Source of the DNA: Diphasiastrum complanatum
Lineage: Eukaryota > Streptophyta > Lycopodiopsida > Lycopodiales > Lycopodiaceae
Reading direction: 5' to 3'
Length of the DNA stretch: 64,000 nucleotides
Assembly: GCA_029204225.1 (NCBI GenBank)
Contig: MU831998.1
Coordinates: forward strand, 28,573-92,572
The translations under genes were made by a program, and so were the position numbers. The notes under the pieces were generated by a model. That model saw only the letters and a list, made by a program, of their open reading frames with translations, was not told the origin of the DNA and ran no database searches. How positions within the stretch are numbered: position 1 is the stretch's first letter; each line of letters opens with the position of its first letter. Below, in pieces: positions 36,954-49,900 of this stretch.

Positions 36954-39900
36954 AGCACATCTGCATCTCATTCATAACATATGCATCATGTTCAACCATT
37001 TAACATAACGTGCTAAACCCGACACCCCAACAAATGGCACAGTTAATATAACACCCTAAACCCTAACAAATCATCCTAAACCCACAACCCCACAGCCATA
37101 GCCATCAAAACAAGCCACAAGCATAATCATCATAACCACATCCATAAACATCATCAACCCCACCCATGTCCTCATTGTGTCGTAGGCATTGCACCACATG
37201 TATGTGCAGATTCAACATCAAAGCTGCACTTGTGTAGCATACACTTAAACCTGCGTAGAACGTATTAATGGTCCAGGAATACAGTCCACTGGTTCGTGAA
37301 GCGGGTATGTACCCAAGGGACCGAGCCTGGCTCGATTCGGGCATCGTCCGATCAAAATGGTTGTTTGACGGGCTAGAAACGCAATTAGGTCAGTCAAAAT
37401 GGACTAGTTTTGCAGCTATCCGTCCGACGGTCCCGTTTCTCCAAACGGGATCCGTTTCAGGTGTCGTCCGTTTCGGCCAGCGCACAACCTCGATAGGAAC
37501 CTGTGGGAGCAGACGAGACGAGAACTGGACGGACGGCTAGCCCAGTACGTCCTTCCGAAGTTCAGGCTCACAACAGGGCTTCGGGGACACTTTGCTGGGA
37601 TGGGACCTGAAAACACTCGGAATTGACAGAATGGTCCGGGAATACGGTCCAATGATTCGTGATCCCGATACGATCTCAAGGGACCGAGCCTGGCTCGATT
37701 CGGGTGTCGTTCGGTCAAAATGGTCGTTAGACGGGACAGAAACGCAATTAGGTCACGTGAAATGGACCAGTTTTGTCGGTCTCTATCCGACGGCCCAGTT
37801 TCTCCAAACTGGCTTCGTTTCGGGTGTCATCCGTTTCGGCCAACCGACGACCTCGCCAGGAACCTGTAGGAGCAGACAGGACGAGGAACGGCCTACAGTG
37901 AATGAAACAGTTTTGCATAAGTAATTAGTAGGCTGTTGAAGTTCATCCGGGGGGAAACCGATCACAGCATATAAGACAGAGTACTGTGTAGAATGCATCA
38001 ATGGTCCGAGAACATAGTCCACAGGTTCGTAATCCCGATACGAACCCAAGGGATCGAGTCTGGCTCGATTCGGGTATCGTTTGGTCAAAATTACCTTTCC
38101 ACTGGAAAGAAGCGCAATTAGGTCAAGCGAAATGGACTAGTTTTGCAACTCTCCGTCCGACGGTCCCGTTTCTCCAAACGGGATCCGATTTGGGTGCCGT
38201 CTTTTTCGGCCAGTGGACAACCTCGATATGAACCCGTGGGAACAAACAGGACGAGGAAACGACCGACAGTCAGCCCGCAACGTCCGTCTGAAGTTCGACA
38301 TTAAACAGGGCTTCGGGGACACTTTGTCCGGTCGGGACCTGAAAACTGGGACATGTTTCGGAGCCCCCGTGCTGGTACGCAAAATTTCGACACATATTAT
38401 AGCGTGTTGAAGTAGTGCCATAACTAATTAGTAAGTTGTTGAAGTTCATCCGGGAAGAAACCGATCTCATCAAAGAGTCACAGTAGTCTATATAGCTCGT
38501 CACAGTAGTCTCTAGCTTGTCACTGCTCATTAGCCATGGTTGTTTAGTAATATCTTAGTTATGAGAGGCATGGCCCAGTGGTTAGGTCTGTTGCAAATTT
38601 TTTTGCAAATTTTTTTGGTACCGTTTTCCTATTTTTTAACAGGAGGGGGCAGGTGGGTGTCAGACACCCTCTGATAATTAATTCCGGGGGAAAAACAAGG
38701 GCCATAAATTGCTTTTATTTTGCTTTTGGGATGGGGGACAGTGTAGGCAGGTGCCTGTATTTTTATTTTTTTTTGAAAAAAAAAATTTGCAAAAAAACGG
38801 ACGCACCACTGGCGCGTCCGCGTCCACCACCCACTTCCTTAGCAATACATGATGAGCTGAATTTGGTCCCTAAAGTTCTGCAGGATTTTTTCGTGAAGGA
38901 AAGTGCAGACGCTATACATGTGAAATTATACAGCAAGCAATAGAGGCTGATGGACAAGAATGCATAGAGATTTGAACTGATTGAAAACTGCTCTGCCTTC
39001 ACCACCACTTCCTTGCCATCTCACATCCACTAGCGGCTAGCTTAGTTCCTAAAAGACTTGGAAATTGAGAAATCCATTCAGTGAATGGTCCCTCAGGGTC
39101 ATTGGGCCAAACACTGAAGTCGTATGGCAAAATCAACTCTTGCCCATGTGATATTCTCTGGTCATATTTTGGTTGTTAAATAGCCATTTGACCACTTCAT
39201 GATATCAAATGTTTCCCCTCTAAGCTGACTGGATTTGACTGTCTTCTTGCACTTTAACTTCTAGATTACCATAAGATATATATCTAGGTCAAATGCTTTA
39301 GCTTTATGTCTGTATCTTCATCTTGAAATTCTGTAAAAGTGGAATTGTATTCAACAAAACACTGCACAGCAAATTTTTGGATTAAGGCATGCCAAACTGT
39401 GACGAGATGTTCACTCACCTCCACGGTGGGTTGAGATCTTTGTTCCAGATTCCCTGCAGATTGGCAACAAATGATCCAGGTCGTGACGATGCTAGAAGAA
39501 GATAACGTCCAAACTGGAAAAGAAGAGATACCAAGGCTGGGTCTTCATTCTCTGCAAATGCTACGACTCTTTCCTGAGTTGACATTTTGATTTGGACATT
39601 TGGGTTCACTTTCTGGTACAAAAAGGAATCCTTGCTGTATTTCTCAGGTTTCTCAACTGCTGTCACGTTTCCATCAGTTAAATTGATCAACTCACTTGTC
39701 CTAGCTTCCATATTCTCACCGGCATGCTTCATCTCCTCATGATCTTGAAAATCATTAAAATCACTTCTTGATGCCAAGAATATATCCCCATAATTCTTAA
39801 TTGCAGTATTCTCAGTAGCAAGATGAAGTGATACATGCCTGAAACGCCTCTGGTAATCTATCAAATGAGAATTCAGAAGTTCGCCGTAAGATAATTGTCT

Positions 39901-42900
39901 TACAGAATCAAGTGCTTGCATTGAATCTGCAATTGGGTCTTTCTTAGATTCCACTGGATGTTTGAAAGGCCCATCAAAAGAAGATGAGGCTGCTAAGAGG
40001 AGAACTACCCAGTTAGCTTCCACAATTTTCAAAGCCTGCTGCCCAAGAGGTTCAATTTTTCCAGCTTCACTACTAATACAGACCTGCAGAATGGCAGCGA
40101 AAGACATCCCCTGTGTTTGGTCACCTTTACTATGTTGACCTTCTGGTGGTATCTTACTATAATCAAAGCCCTTCATGTCCTCTGCAGGATGCAAAATACC
40201 TGCAAGTAAATACTTGTGTTAGCACTTGGATAGAAAGCACTGTGCATCCGTGCTATTGATATTTGCAAGCCCACAAGTGCAGGTTGCATGGAAACTGAGG
40301 CCATTTTGCACTTCATGCAAGATTATGTGAAAAGTAATTAAAGCCTTTCTAATGTTCAACTATACATAGAAAATGTGATTTGCGCCAACTATCAACGAGA
40401 AGAAAGGATCCTAAATGTGTTGTACTGAAGTAACTAACTTCAGAAATAATCACTGACATCCATATGCTCCAACCAAATATCCAGCCAAAGTATTTTCCTT
40501 TAGTTTGGAGATGCAAATGAAAGATTCAAGACAAGTATCTGTCTTCCGATACAAGTCATGCAGTGTTCTGCTACGAGGAAAATTTTCACGTAGATTAACA
40601 AAAACAGTCCTATTGATTTTGCTGACATTGTCATTACTTTTGTACGAGATTTTCCCAGCATGCTCAATCGAGCAATAAAGTCAACTAAAGCTCTTTCAAT
40701 TCGAACTATAAGCAAGACAAAAAGTTGAGGGATTAGAATCCAACATAATTCCAAGCACAACAGTGGGAGAGACATCAGGACCAAGTGAGCAATCAGAGAC
40801 AGATGGCATCACAAGAAAGTAAGAGTTTTGTAGCAATCCAAATTGCATATTAAATCAGCTTCCCAGCCACAATACATGTCACATGGGATATTCTTATTTT
40901 AATTTAACTACCAGTCTAAGTACTTTTATTTCTTAATGGCATAACATCATTGATTTCCTGAAACTGTGGATCTGCATTCTTATGTAAAGCTTGTTCGACA
41001 GTATTTGCAAGAACAAATGATAGTTTATTCTCGTATAAAAAAAAAGCACCTTGCTGTATGGATGGTGAATTTTGCAGAGTACGTACATTCATCAACTTTT
41101 TGTGGACATCGCCCTTTCAGAACTATTCGATTTAACTCAACAACAGATGCATCTTCCTGTAGTTTGCTATTCAAGCTCACGTTAAAGCTAACAGACCGCT
41201 CCTTACTCCCAGCAATTCTTACAACAATGATCTGATGGGGGAATGTTACAAATGCTTCACGAGTGTATTGAATGCCATCAGTCACATAATTCACAGAGAC
41301 AACAGCGGTATCCAAATCAAGCTTCCTGTGATAGCTATCAATGTCATAATCATGTGTTTCTCCAAAGTCAATGTTGAGGTCACCCAATGGCTGATATACC
41401 TTTCACACAATAAAAATGACAACAGATGCGGTTAGTTTATCAAATCAATTACAGATACCGTCAGGTAATGTTATCTGATGACACGCTAGAAGTTAAAGAA
41501 GTGGACGGTCTTAGGGTAATGACAGCTTCAATTGAAGGATTTATTGAATCAACAAAATATATTGCTGCAACTTTACAGTAGAATTAAGAACCAATGCTGT
41601 CAAAGAAGAAAAATAAGTTATTGACGAGCTCATGAGACTATCAAAAAATCAAATATTTCTTCCACCATGCCTATGCCTCGAAGATTCTCACTTCTGAACC
41701 TTTTTCTTCAGGAAGAAAACTGTGCATTTTCGATGTTTGAAGAATGCTACTGCAGCAGTGCCCCTTATTCGGGTCCGTCCAAAACGTTGCTGTGATCCAG
41801 CCACTCTCGCTCTGGATCGCCCTTTTCTTCTTTTTCTCTCCATCGCAACTCCAATCTAGCCATTCAACTCTCCAACCCTGTTCCAGACCCCATGTTTTAT
41901 CATCCCACCCTATACCTTGTCCCTTCAGCGTTCATAGCCCACAACTCAGCCCTCCTGCCCCTCCCTCTCTTGCTGTCCTTTCCCTTATTCTTGTCCCAGA
42001 TCCCCACCCCTACCCATATTATCCCTTTGAGATTCCTGTTGCAGCAACCATTCCTATTCCCATTTCCTTATTCAATGTCTAACTGCTCCCCTGTCCCTGG
42101 TTTTGTTCTGAAGCAGCATTGAAGCTGCTTCTGCAGTGGCTGCTGCCTTGATCCCACTTTTGAGACTTCACTTCTTTCCATTTCCCTTCAGGTAACATTG
42201 ATGCCAACCTGTAAACTACCGTCCCACTACAGGTCTTGAATTGTTACCTTGAAAAGAAGTTTGGAGTTCTTTCTGTCCAGAAAACACAAAAAGTGGCAGA
42301 AATTCAAAGATGTACCAAGTGGTAAATAGCGTTAGGCTCAAAATACAGATCAGATATTATGACTTTGCAAGGATGATCTATGGACAAATTACCAAATTTA
42401 TCCAGTTCTTTCAACTTCAAATTGGACAGAGAGGTGTTTTTTCAATTTTTAATACTGGGAAGTACTTATCATAAACCAAAACCATATTTTGCCATATGAA
42501 ACAATCTTGTTGAACAGTCAATTGACTACTTGCTGTTTCTTGGTTTGTGAGATTTTGTTCTGGCGCCGTTATTATTATTGAAAGAGACAGCTCAGCATAT
42601 TCCAGATCAAGAATCAATGACATAAGAAGAACTTGAACTGGCATGTAGACACTTGTCAAATCATTATCACAGCAAAAATGACACTTGACAATAATAAGAA
42701 GTATGCGCACTCCAGCCAATTGCCCAGATGTATTCACTATGAACCAAGATCACAAGATTCATTATTGAAATAGTTCCATGTTTTATCCTTTTGTGGTGAC
42801 CAAACTAATTGACGTTGATGTGCTTTGGTCGGCTGTTTCATGACGTATACACACGTAGACAGTACAGACCTGTCCTTGTTTCTAGCTTGCAATGACTTCA

Positions 42901-45900
42901 AGGCTAGAGTTTGAACTTCCAATTGCTATCCATGTTGGGTTGATCCTCTTTACTTCGACCCAAAATACTCCCTTTGAAGTTCAATGAAACTCCAATGTTG
43001 AACCAATTTGATACTTTGAAATTAGACTAACTCAACCCAAGCTCAAAGGGCATTTAAGTTAAAGAGGTTATTTCATCCTTATGTCACACATCACATTCCA
43101 TGCAATTTCAATCTTGTACCTTGGAGGATATTTTGCGCCCATCTTAAAAGGTGATAGAGTACCTGGCATCAGCCATCTTGGCTACAGAGGGAGACTTTTG
43201 CCCATTCCTAGCAAAATGCATGACTTCCTTCAGATTTCCCGTAGCACCAAAGAGAGCTCCTTGTTTCTCCAATTGCTCTTCCAACTTCCATCCTCTCCAA
43301 TTTGATCATTCCTTTGCTCATGCAAGTGTTTGTAATTTTAAACACTTCTCTTCGCAGCATCATGGATGATAGTTGTTCCTAAGTCTATATGGCTCTATAA
43401 TAGTAAATACCATCTCTTGGTATCTTCAAAACCTTGTCTTCTTCGGTTGTGAAGATAAATTCTTTCTTTTTTTAAATTTCTCAATAGGCTTCTTCTGCCC
43501 ATTTCTTGTCCACCAAGCACTGTCTATAGTTCCTAATAAAGTGTCTGTCAAAGGCACATAGTACCTCTAGGCTCATAATGAATATTAAGGCACCAAGCTA
43601 ATAGACGAATTATTTTTTCCCCTCAAAAAGTGCTTCTTCCCTTACTTTCCAAGATATGCATTGGGGTTTCTAGGGATGTTCCTTCATGGGTCCCTAAAAA
43701 ACTACAAAGAGGCTATAAACACTCACTATCTATCTTTTGATTATTCAGATGCTTGGGCTCTTTGTAAGATAGCTCAACCACATTGCTTGTAGAGCTTTGT
43801 CTACATTTTGTATTTGGCAATCCTTAGTATTCTTTAGAAGAGATTGTTCATCATTCATCAATTATAGTCTTTCTTTGCTCTATGTTATGCCATAATTAGT
43901 CCTTGCTTTACACAATAGTGGCAAGACAATAATTTCTATCAAGCCTTCATTCATGGACTGCTTGTGGCCCTTGTGGCCCTTTGCTAGTCCCTTCCTTGCA
44001 TTATTTTTTGCACGAAATGCAGAGTATTGTTCGCTTGACATGATGATCTCCTTATTGATCTCTTTTTGCATAAGTCTTGTTCATTTGACGGGATATTCTC
44101 CTTCTTGATCTCTTTTTGCATGAGTTAGGCAGCAAGATTTTTGGACGTCAAAACATCTAATCAAAATTCCAAATCGACAACCAAGTTGTCAAAAACTTTT
44201 GAAAAACTATTGAGGAGTGTAAAAATCTTGTCTTCTTCTGACATGGACACACCAGTGGTCTCCAGTTTGCTGGCCATCATTTTCTCCAAGAGAAGCCGAT
44301 CAATAGCATTCTTGATGACCTATCACAAGCTTCTTATATTGGCTTTACGGACACAATTTTCTTGCAACAGCATTTCAAGCACACAATGTTATGTGCTTTT
44401 GCTTCATTTGTTGCAATGTCATAGCCACTTCCAATTCATCTCTTACCTAAGAAATGTTCGCGACTTCAATATCATCTTGTGTGAGTAGTTTCAATTACCT
44501 ATAAAAACTTCCACAAGCCCGTATCATTGAGACTCTATTTCCATGGTTGATAAAACAGCCACATCTACTATGGACACATATTACCCATGCATCTCTATTT
44601 TTTGTAACATAGTGGCAACCTTTACTTTTACACTGCTTTCAGTAGTCACATGTTACTTGATGTCATTACGAGTGGACACGCACTTTTGATTATATTTGAC
44701 AGCCCACAAAACACTACTTTACATGGTTCTTAATTTGGGCCCTAATATTTGAATTTGATCTTTCCCTCCAAGTTATAATTTAAGATCGACAGCTTTTCCG
44801 TAGCATAGAGAGCCACTAAGCTCATTTGTTATTTATGAGTTTGGAGCCTTGAGGTCTTTGTAGGGAATTTCTATCTTTGTATTGGCGATCTTTGTTGGAG
44901 ATATGCCTGAGCTATCAGTAGCCATTGATTTCATTAGTAATCTTTGCTGGAGAATGCTTATTTGTTGCTTTTATTATGATATTTGCTATCTTTTCATGCT
45001 AAATTGGTAGATCTGTTCTTAACATCATATTACTTGAGCAATTGGAAAGATGCTGATTTTTCTTTTCTCTAGACATTTTCTATGTAAATACTTTCTCGGT
45101 AGCCATTTCCTCTCTCTAGAGACTCTCTTTGATCATTTTTCTCCGTCTAGGCGTTTTTCACTCTAGACACTCGCTGGCCATTTTCTCCTCTCTACACATT
45201 TCTCTCTCTAGCCATTTTCTCTCTCTAGCCAACTTCTCTTTGGTTGTTTTCTCTCTAGTTGTTTCTCTCTTTAGCCCTTGTTTTTCCTACCCATCACTTT
45301 CTCTCTCCTACCTACCACTGATGCCCATACTATTTTCTCTCCTGCTAATCGTTGGCCTACACACTATTTTCTCTCTCCAATTTATCTTATTACAGTAATA
45401 AGATAATATTACTCAATGACGCTTTCCTTTGAAATCTCAATCTTTTCATGTTTGATATTCTTCATGTAGTGTCAAGCTGTTTATATCAAAATTGGTTCTC
45501 TTTTATCCACACTGTTATCCCAAAACTTGAAATCTTTCTAAAAAGTGCAAAAAAGTGCTCATTTCTTTGAAGACAACTTTAACAAATACCTTGCTCTTCA
45601 CATATGTTTTTGTCTCAGCATAGCATGCACATGATTGTAACGTTCTACAAGTGAGAAAAAAGAATATGAGGATAAGCTACACAACAAAGAAGCTCTAATA
45701 TTTCACCAAAAGATGAGAAAGATGATTTATCACCCAATGCACTTTTCAAGTTTTATCACCAATTTGATACACATGAAATCAAGAGAGATTTCCAAGACTT
45801 CGAAATCTGCTTGTTCCAACGATGAGGACCGTTGCTAATAAGCAACAAGCTAACGTGCTAGAAAACCCTTTGACAATGTTTGCAAGAAACGGACAAGCAT

Positions 45901-46833
45901 TATTCACACATATTACCATTGGGTCGTTATGATTAGATCATACTTAAGAATGACAACAAGCTTGTTATACAAAATTCAAATGCACCTCAAATTGATAAGA
46001 ATGCATGCAACAGTGCCATAAGCAAGTAGCAAAATGAAAAATAGATACTTGAAAACTTAAGTGCTTGTGATCCAACCTGAGTATATGGACCCAACATCTT
46101 TTGAGAAAGGCTTGATGCTGCTGCATATTGACCCTCCCAAACCAAGTTTCGCACTTGAGGTAAAACCTCTGCTGCATTTGGATTATTCCAATCACTTGGA
46201 CCTCCAGACCAAAGAGAATCCTCTGTTGCAACAAAAAATTTAGCTCAAAGCATGTTATTTCTCAAACTCACCATAAAGCATTTCTTGTAAAATTGTAGGT
46301 CCAAAGGTCATCTTTAAAGAGATACCTAATAGTTCAGTTACAAGTTTAAAACCTCACCTAAATTAACTTGCCTAAATGTTGGCATCCATTTTCTTCATGT
46401 ACTTTTTGTAATATCCATCATTTCTTACTCAAACAAATAACAATAAGTTTGTTACTCGACCTAAAACAATAGACAATATATGAGCTCACCCATTTTGGAT
46501 TTGTGTGCAGCACCTGGTGGTAAGAGTTTGGCCATTCTACAGCCTTGTGATGATAGGAGGCGGTGACTTTGGAAGTTTACTACTAGGAAGGTGGCCGCAA
46601 AATCTTGCTGAAGTTCGCTAACTACTATACAAGTTATGCACGTTTTTAGTCTAGAAGAATGTTGTCCCTGTACAAAGATGCTGCCCTTGCAGAAATCAGC
46701 CTCCCACCCAAGAAAAATTGGATGCAGGATGCCTCATGTTGACTCCACAAGCCTTCCCCCTTGATCTTTCTACCAAAATCTCAAGAAAAAGGAGAAAAAA
46801 TAGTGTTTCTTGGCACTCTTTCTCTAAAACGGG

Positions 46834-46915
<82 letters not shown>

Positions 46916-49900
46916 ATGTCCACTTTCACCTACACTCTTTGGTTTATATATAGATGAGCTTGAGCAGATTATACAGATATATGGAGGAGAGGGATGTACA
47001 CTGGGTGATCTCGTTAGTGCTATCCTATTATATGCTGATGATGTGGTTTTGCTTTCAGGGACGAGGGAAGGCCTGCAGCGGCATCTGGATGCGCTTCACT
47101 CCTTTTGTATACAGTGGGGACTATCAGTGAATGTGGCCAAGACCAAAGTTATGGTGTCTAACACCTCCAGATCCTTCATGATGCTACAGGAGCTTCTAGG
47201 GGATGGACATCCACTTGAGGTAGTTGACTCCTACACATACCTGGGCGTGGTATCTTCTGGTCCCACTTTCAGCATGCGACAGGCGGCAGTTTCCCGGTTA
47301 CGGAAGGGCTATGCATCATTCGTAGATTTGGAGAGACTATGTTTTGGCTCACACATTAGGGATGCGACTAGTAAGTGCAAACTCTTTGACACTATGGTAG
47401 TCCCCTCAACCTTGTACGCATCAGAGACATGGAGTACTGGCCTGACAGCCACCGAGTGGGCACGCATCTCACAAATTCAGATTCATATGCTATCTCGGAT
47501 GATACGGGCTAAGCCCTTTGTACCACATCATATCATACTGGCGGAGTTCGCCGTCCCCCATATTCAACTAGAGGCATTGTTCCATATTGTCACATTCATA
47601 CAGCGACTGGAGGCACACACTATGCTGCAGCAGCTTTGTCATCATCCCAGCACTTACATTTTGAGGGACACTCCTAGTCGTGGTATTCTCCTGTCCACAT
47701 TGGGTATTCATATTACTGACCTACCAGCTGGGACTCATCAGTATGTTCGAGGCCACCTGTACAGGGCATATCTTCAGAGTACTTGGCAGGGTTCGTCTGG
47801 GGTGAAGCCTGAGTTTTATCGGGAACATTTTCTATCCCGGGATCCCACTGGGTATCCTATAGTACCCAGATATCTGCTGGCGAGTATCGTAAAGAAACCT
47901 TACGGAAAAGAGCCAAGTTGAAAGACACCAAGATCTTCATGGATGATGACCTTACCTATATCCAGGTTGAAGAAAGACGCCAAGCATTCCAAACCACCAA
48001 AGCTACTGGAAGACAAGTGATCTATCGGGATGGAGCTGTTCGGTACCTCAATGGTACTACATCCGGAAACAGCCTATAGGAAATTGGGGTCCCTGGGCAT
48101 GGGAGCATCCTGGGACCCCCTCCACACCACCTGCAGCTTGGAGTATGGAAGTGCAATGGCATACACTCACCATCCACGGTTGGAGATCTTACCGACTTCA
48201 TCACAGATAGAGATATACTTTTCTTTATGGAGACACACGAGAGCCCAAAGCAAGGACTACCCACATTTGTAGGCTACAGATGGGATTCAGTTTATAGGAC
48301 AGAGACGCGATCAGCGAGTGGCAGAGGTTCAAGCGGAGTGGCATGTCTTTATCGAGAGTCATTACAGTCAGCGATAGAGTTTATCCGACATGATGGACAG
48401 GCACGATACATATGGGTTCACATTACTGGACGAGCTATTGGTTTGGATAGAGATCTCTTCATTGCTGCCTGCTACTTTCCTCCAGAGTCTTCCTCCTTTG
48501 CGGACGGATCAGGTTCTCCCTATGTTGATCTTTCAGCAGACATTGTCAGATTCACAGATCGAGGTTATGTCCTTCTCACTGGCGACTACCAAACAGGTGG
48601 ATTTTCATGACACGGATGACATCTAACGTACAGGAGCTATTGATTGCGAGGACATTGGTATCACCAGGACCTCAGAAGACGGGATGGGCCCTATCACGAG
48701 CTATGGAGAGTACCTTTTACAGATGGGTGAAGCTCACGAGTTGGCCATTTATAATGGCTTAGCTTGTTGGCCACATTCTGGCAGATTCACTTGCCACCCA
48801 CACAGTGGAGGACACAGTGTTGTCGACTATCTCATGGGGTCACCAGTTTTTATCCCACTCCTGTCTGATTTCCATATTCTTCACACCACCCTATCCGATC
48901 ACTCCTTCCTATCTTTCAGTATGGGTCCAAGACTTCCAACCACCCATTATTCCACTCATCTCTCGCGCACCCAAGTACACTTTTGATCATTCCCACATCC
49001 AGACATACCAGAAGGCCGTCAACTCATTTCTTGGTCGTTTCCCACACCACACACCGTTAGAAACCCAAGCTACCTTCCTTACCACTTCACTCCATAATGC
49101 TGCATCATCTTCCTTTCCCTCCAAACCACATCGGCGCCCACCCACTTCGTCACACCCCATCTGACCTCCCTGGTTTGACGCCGAATGTCGTTTCCTTCAT
49201 CTCCAAGTCACCCAAGCTAGACTTCATAACACATCTTCTCCATGCAGCTCGTCGATCTCTCCATCACACCCTCCGCCGGAAGAAACGAATGTATGAAACC
49301 CAAAAAGGGAAAAGCCTAGTCGATTCCCTTTGTAGTTCCTCCACTGGCGCCTTCTGGAGGGAATTCATTCCCCGTACCCCACCTCCTCCCCTCACTGACC
49401 TTCATACCTAGACTACATACGCCACTACCTTATATACTATAATCGAGCAGTTGTCTCCGGCTTCCCTTCCTCCTAGTGTACCAACATCATCCATCCCATT
49501 CACAAAACTGGTGACCCCATGGACCCTGGTAACTATCGCACCATTATGGTTGGGCACATCATTGCTAACTTATACGGCACCATCCTCCAGTCAGCAATCA
49601 GTTGAGGCAGAGTCCAGGCAATTACATGCATTGGGCCAGGCGAGTTTCAGGGCACACTACTCCACTACAGATCATATCTTCACTCTTCGGGCCATTATTG
49701 AGGAAGCTAGACATAGGAAAGAGCGGGTCTACTGTTGTTTTGTTGACTTCAGGAAAGCCTTCGACTCTATTCCACGATCCCTCCTCATCCAGCGGCTACG
49801 TGATCTCGGTTTTTCTACTGACACGATCTTGGCAGTGATGGCACTTTCGGAGTGACATCAGCATCTCAAATCGTATATAGAGCACTATTGACGTTAAACA

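Noticed and set aside
37268-38231. Repeat frames as a tandem-repeat protein gene
   Set aside because: Stops and spacer differences separate the units and no start, splice signals or family match are seen; kept as a repeat finding only.
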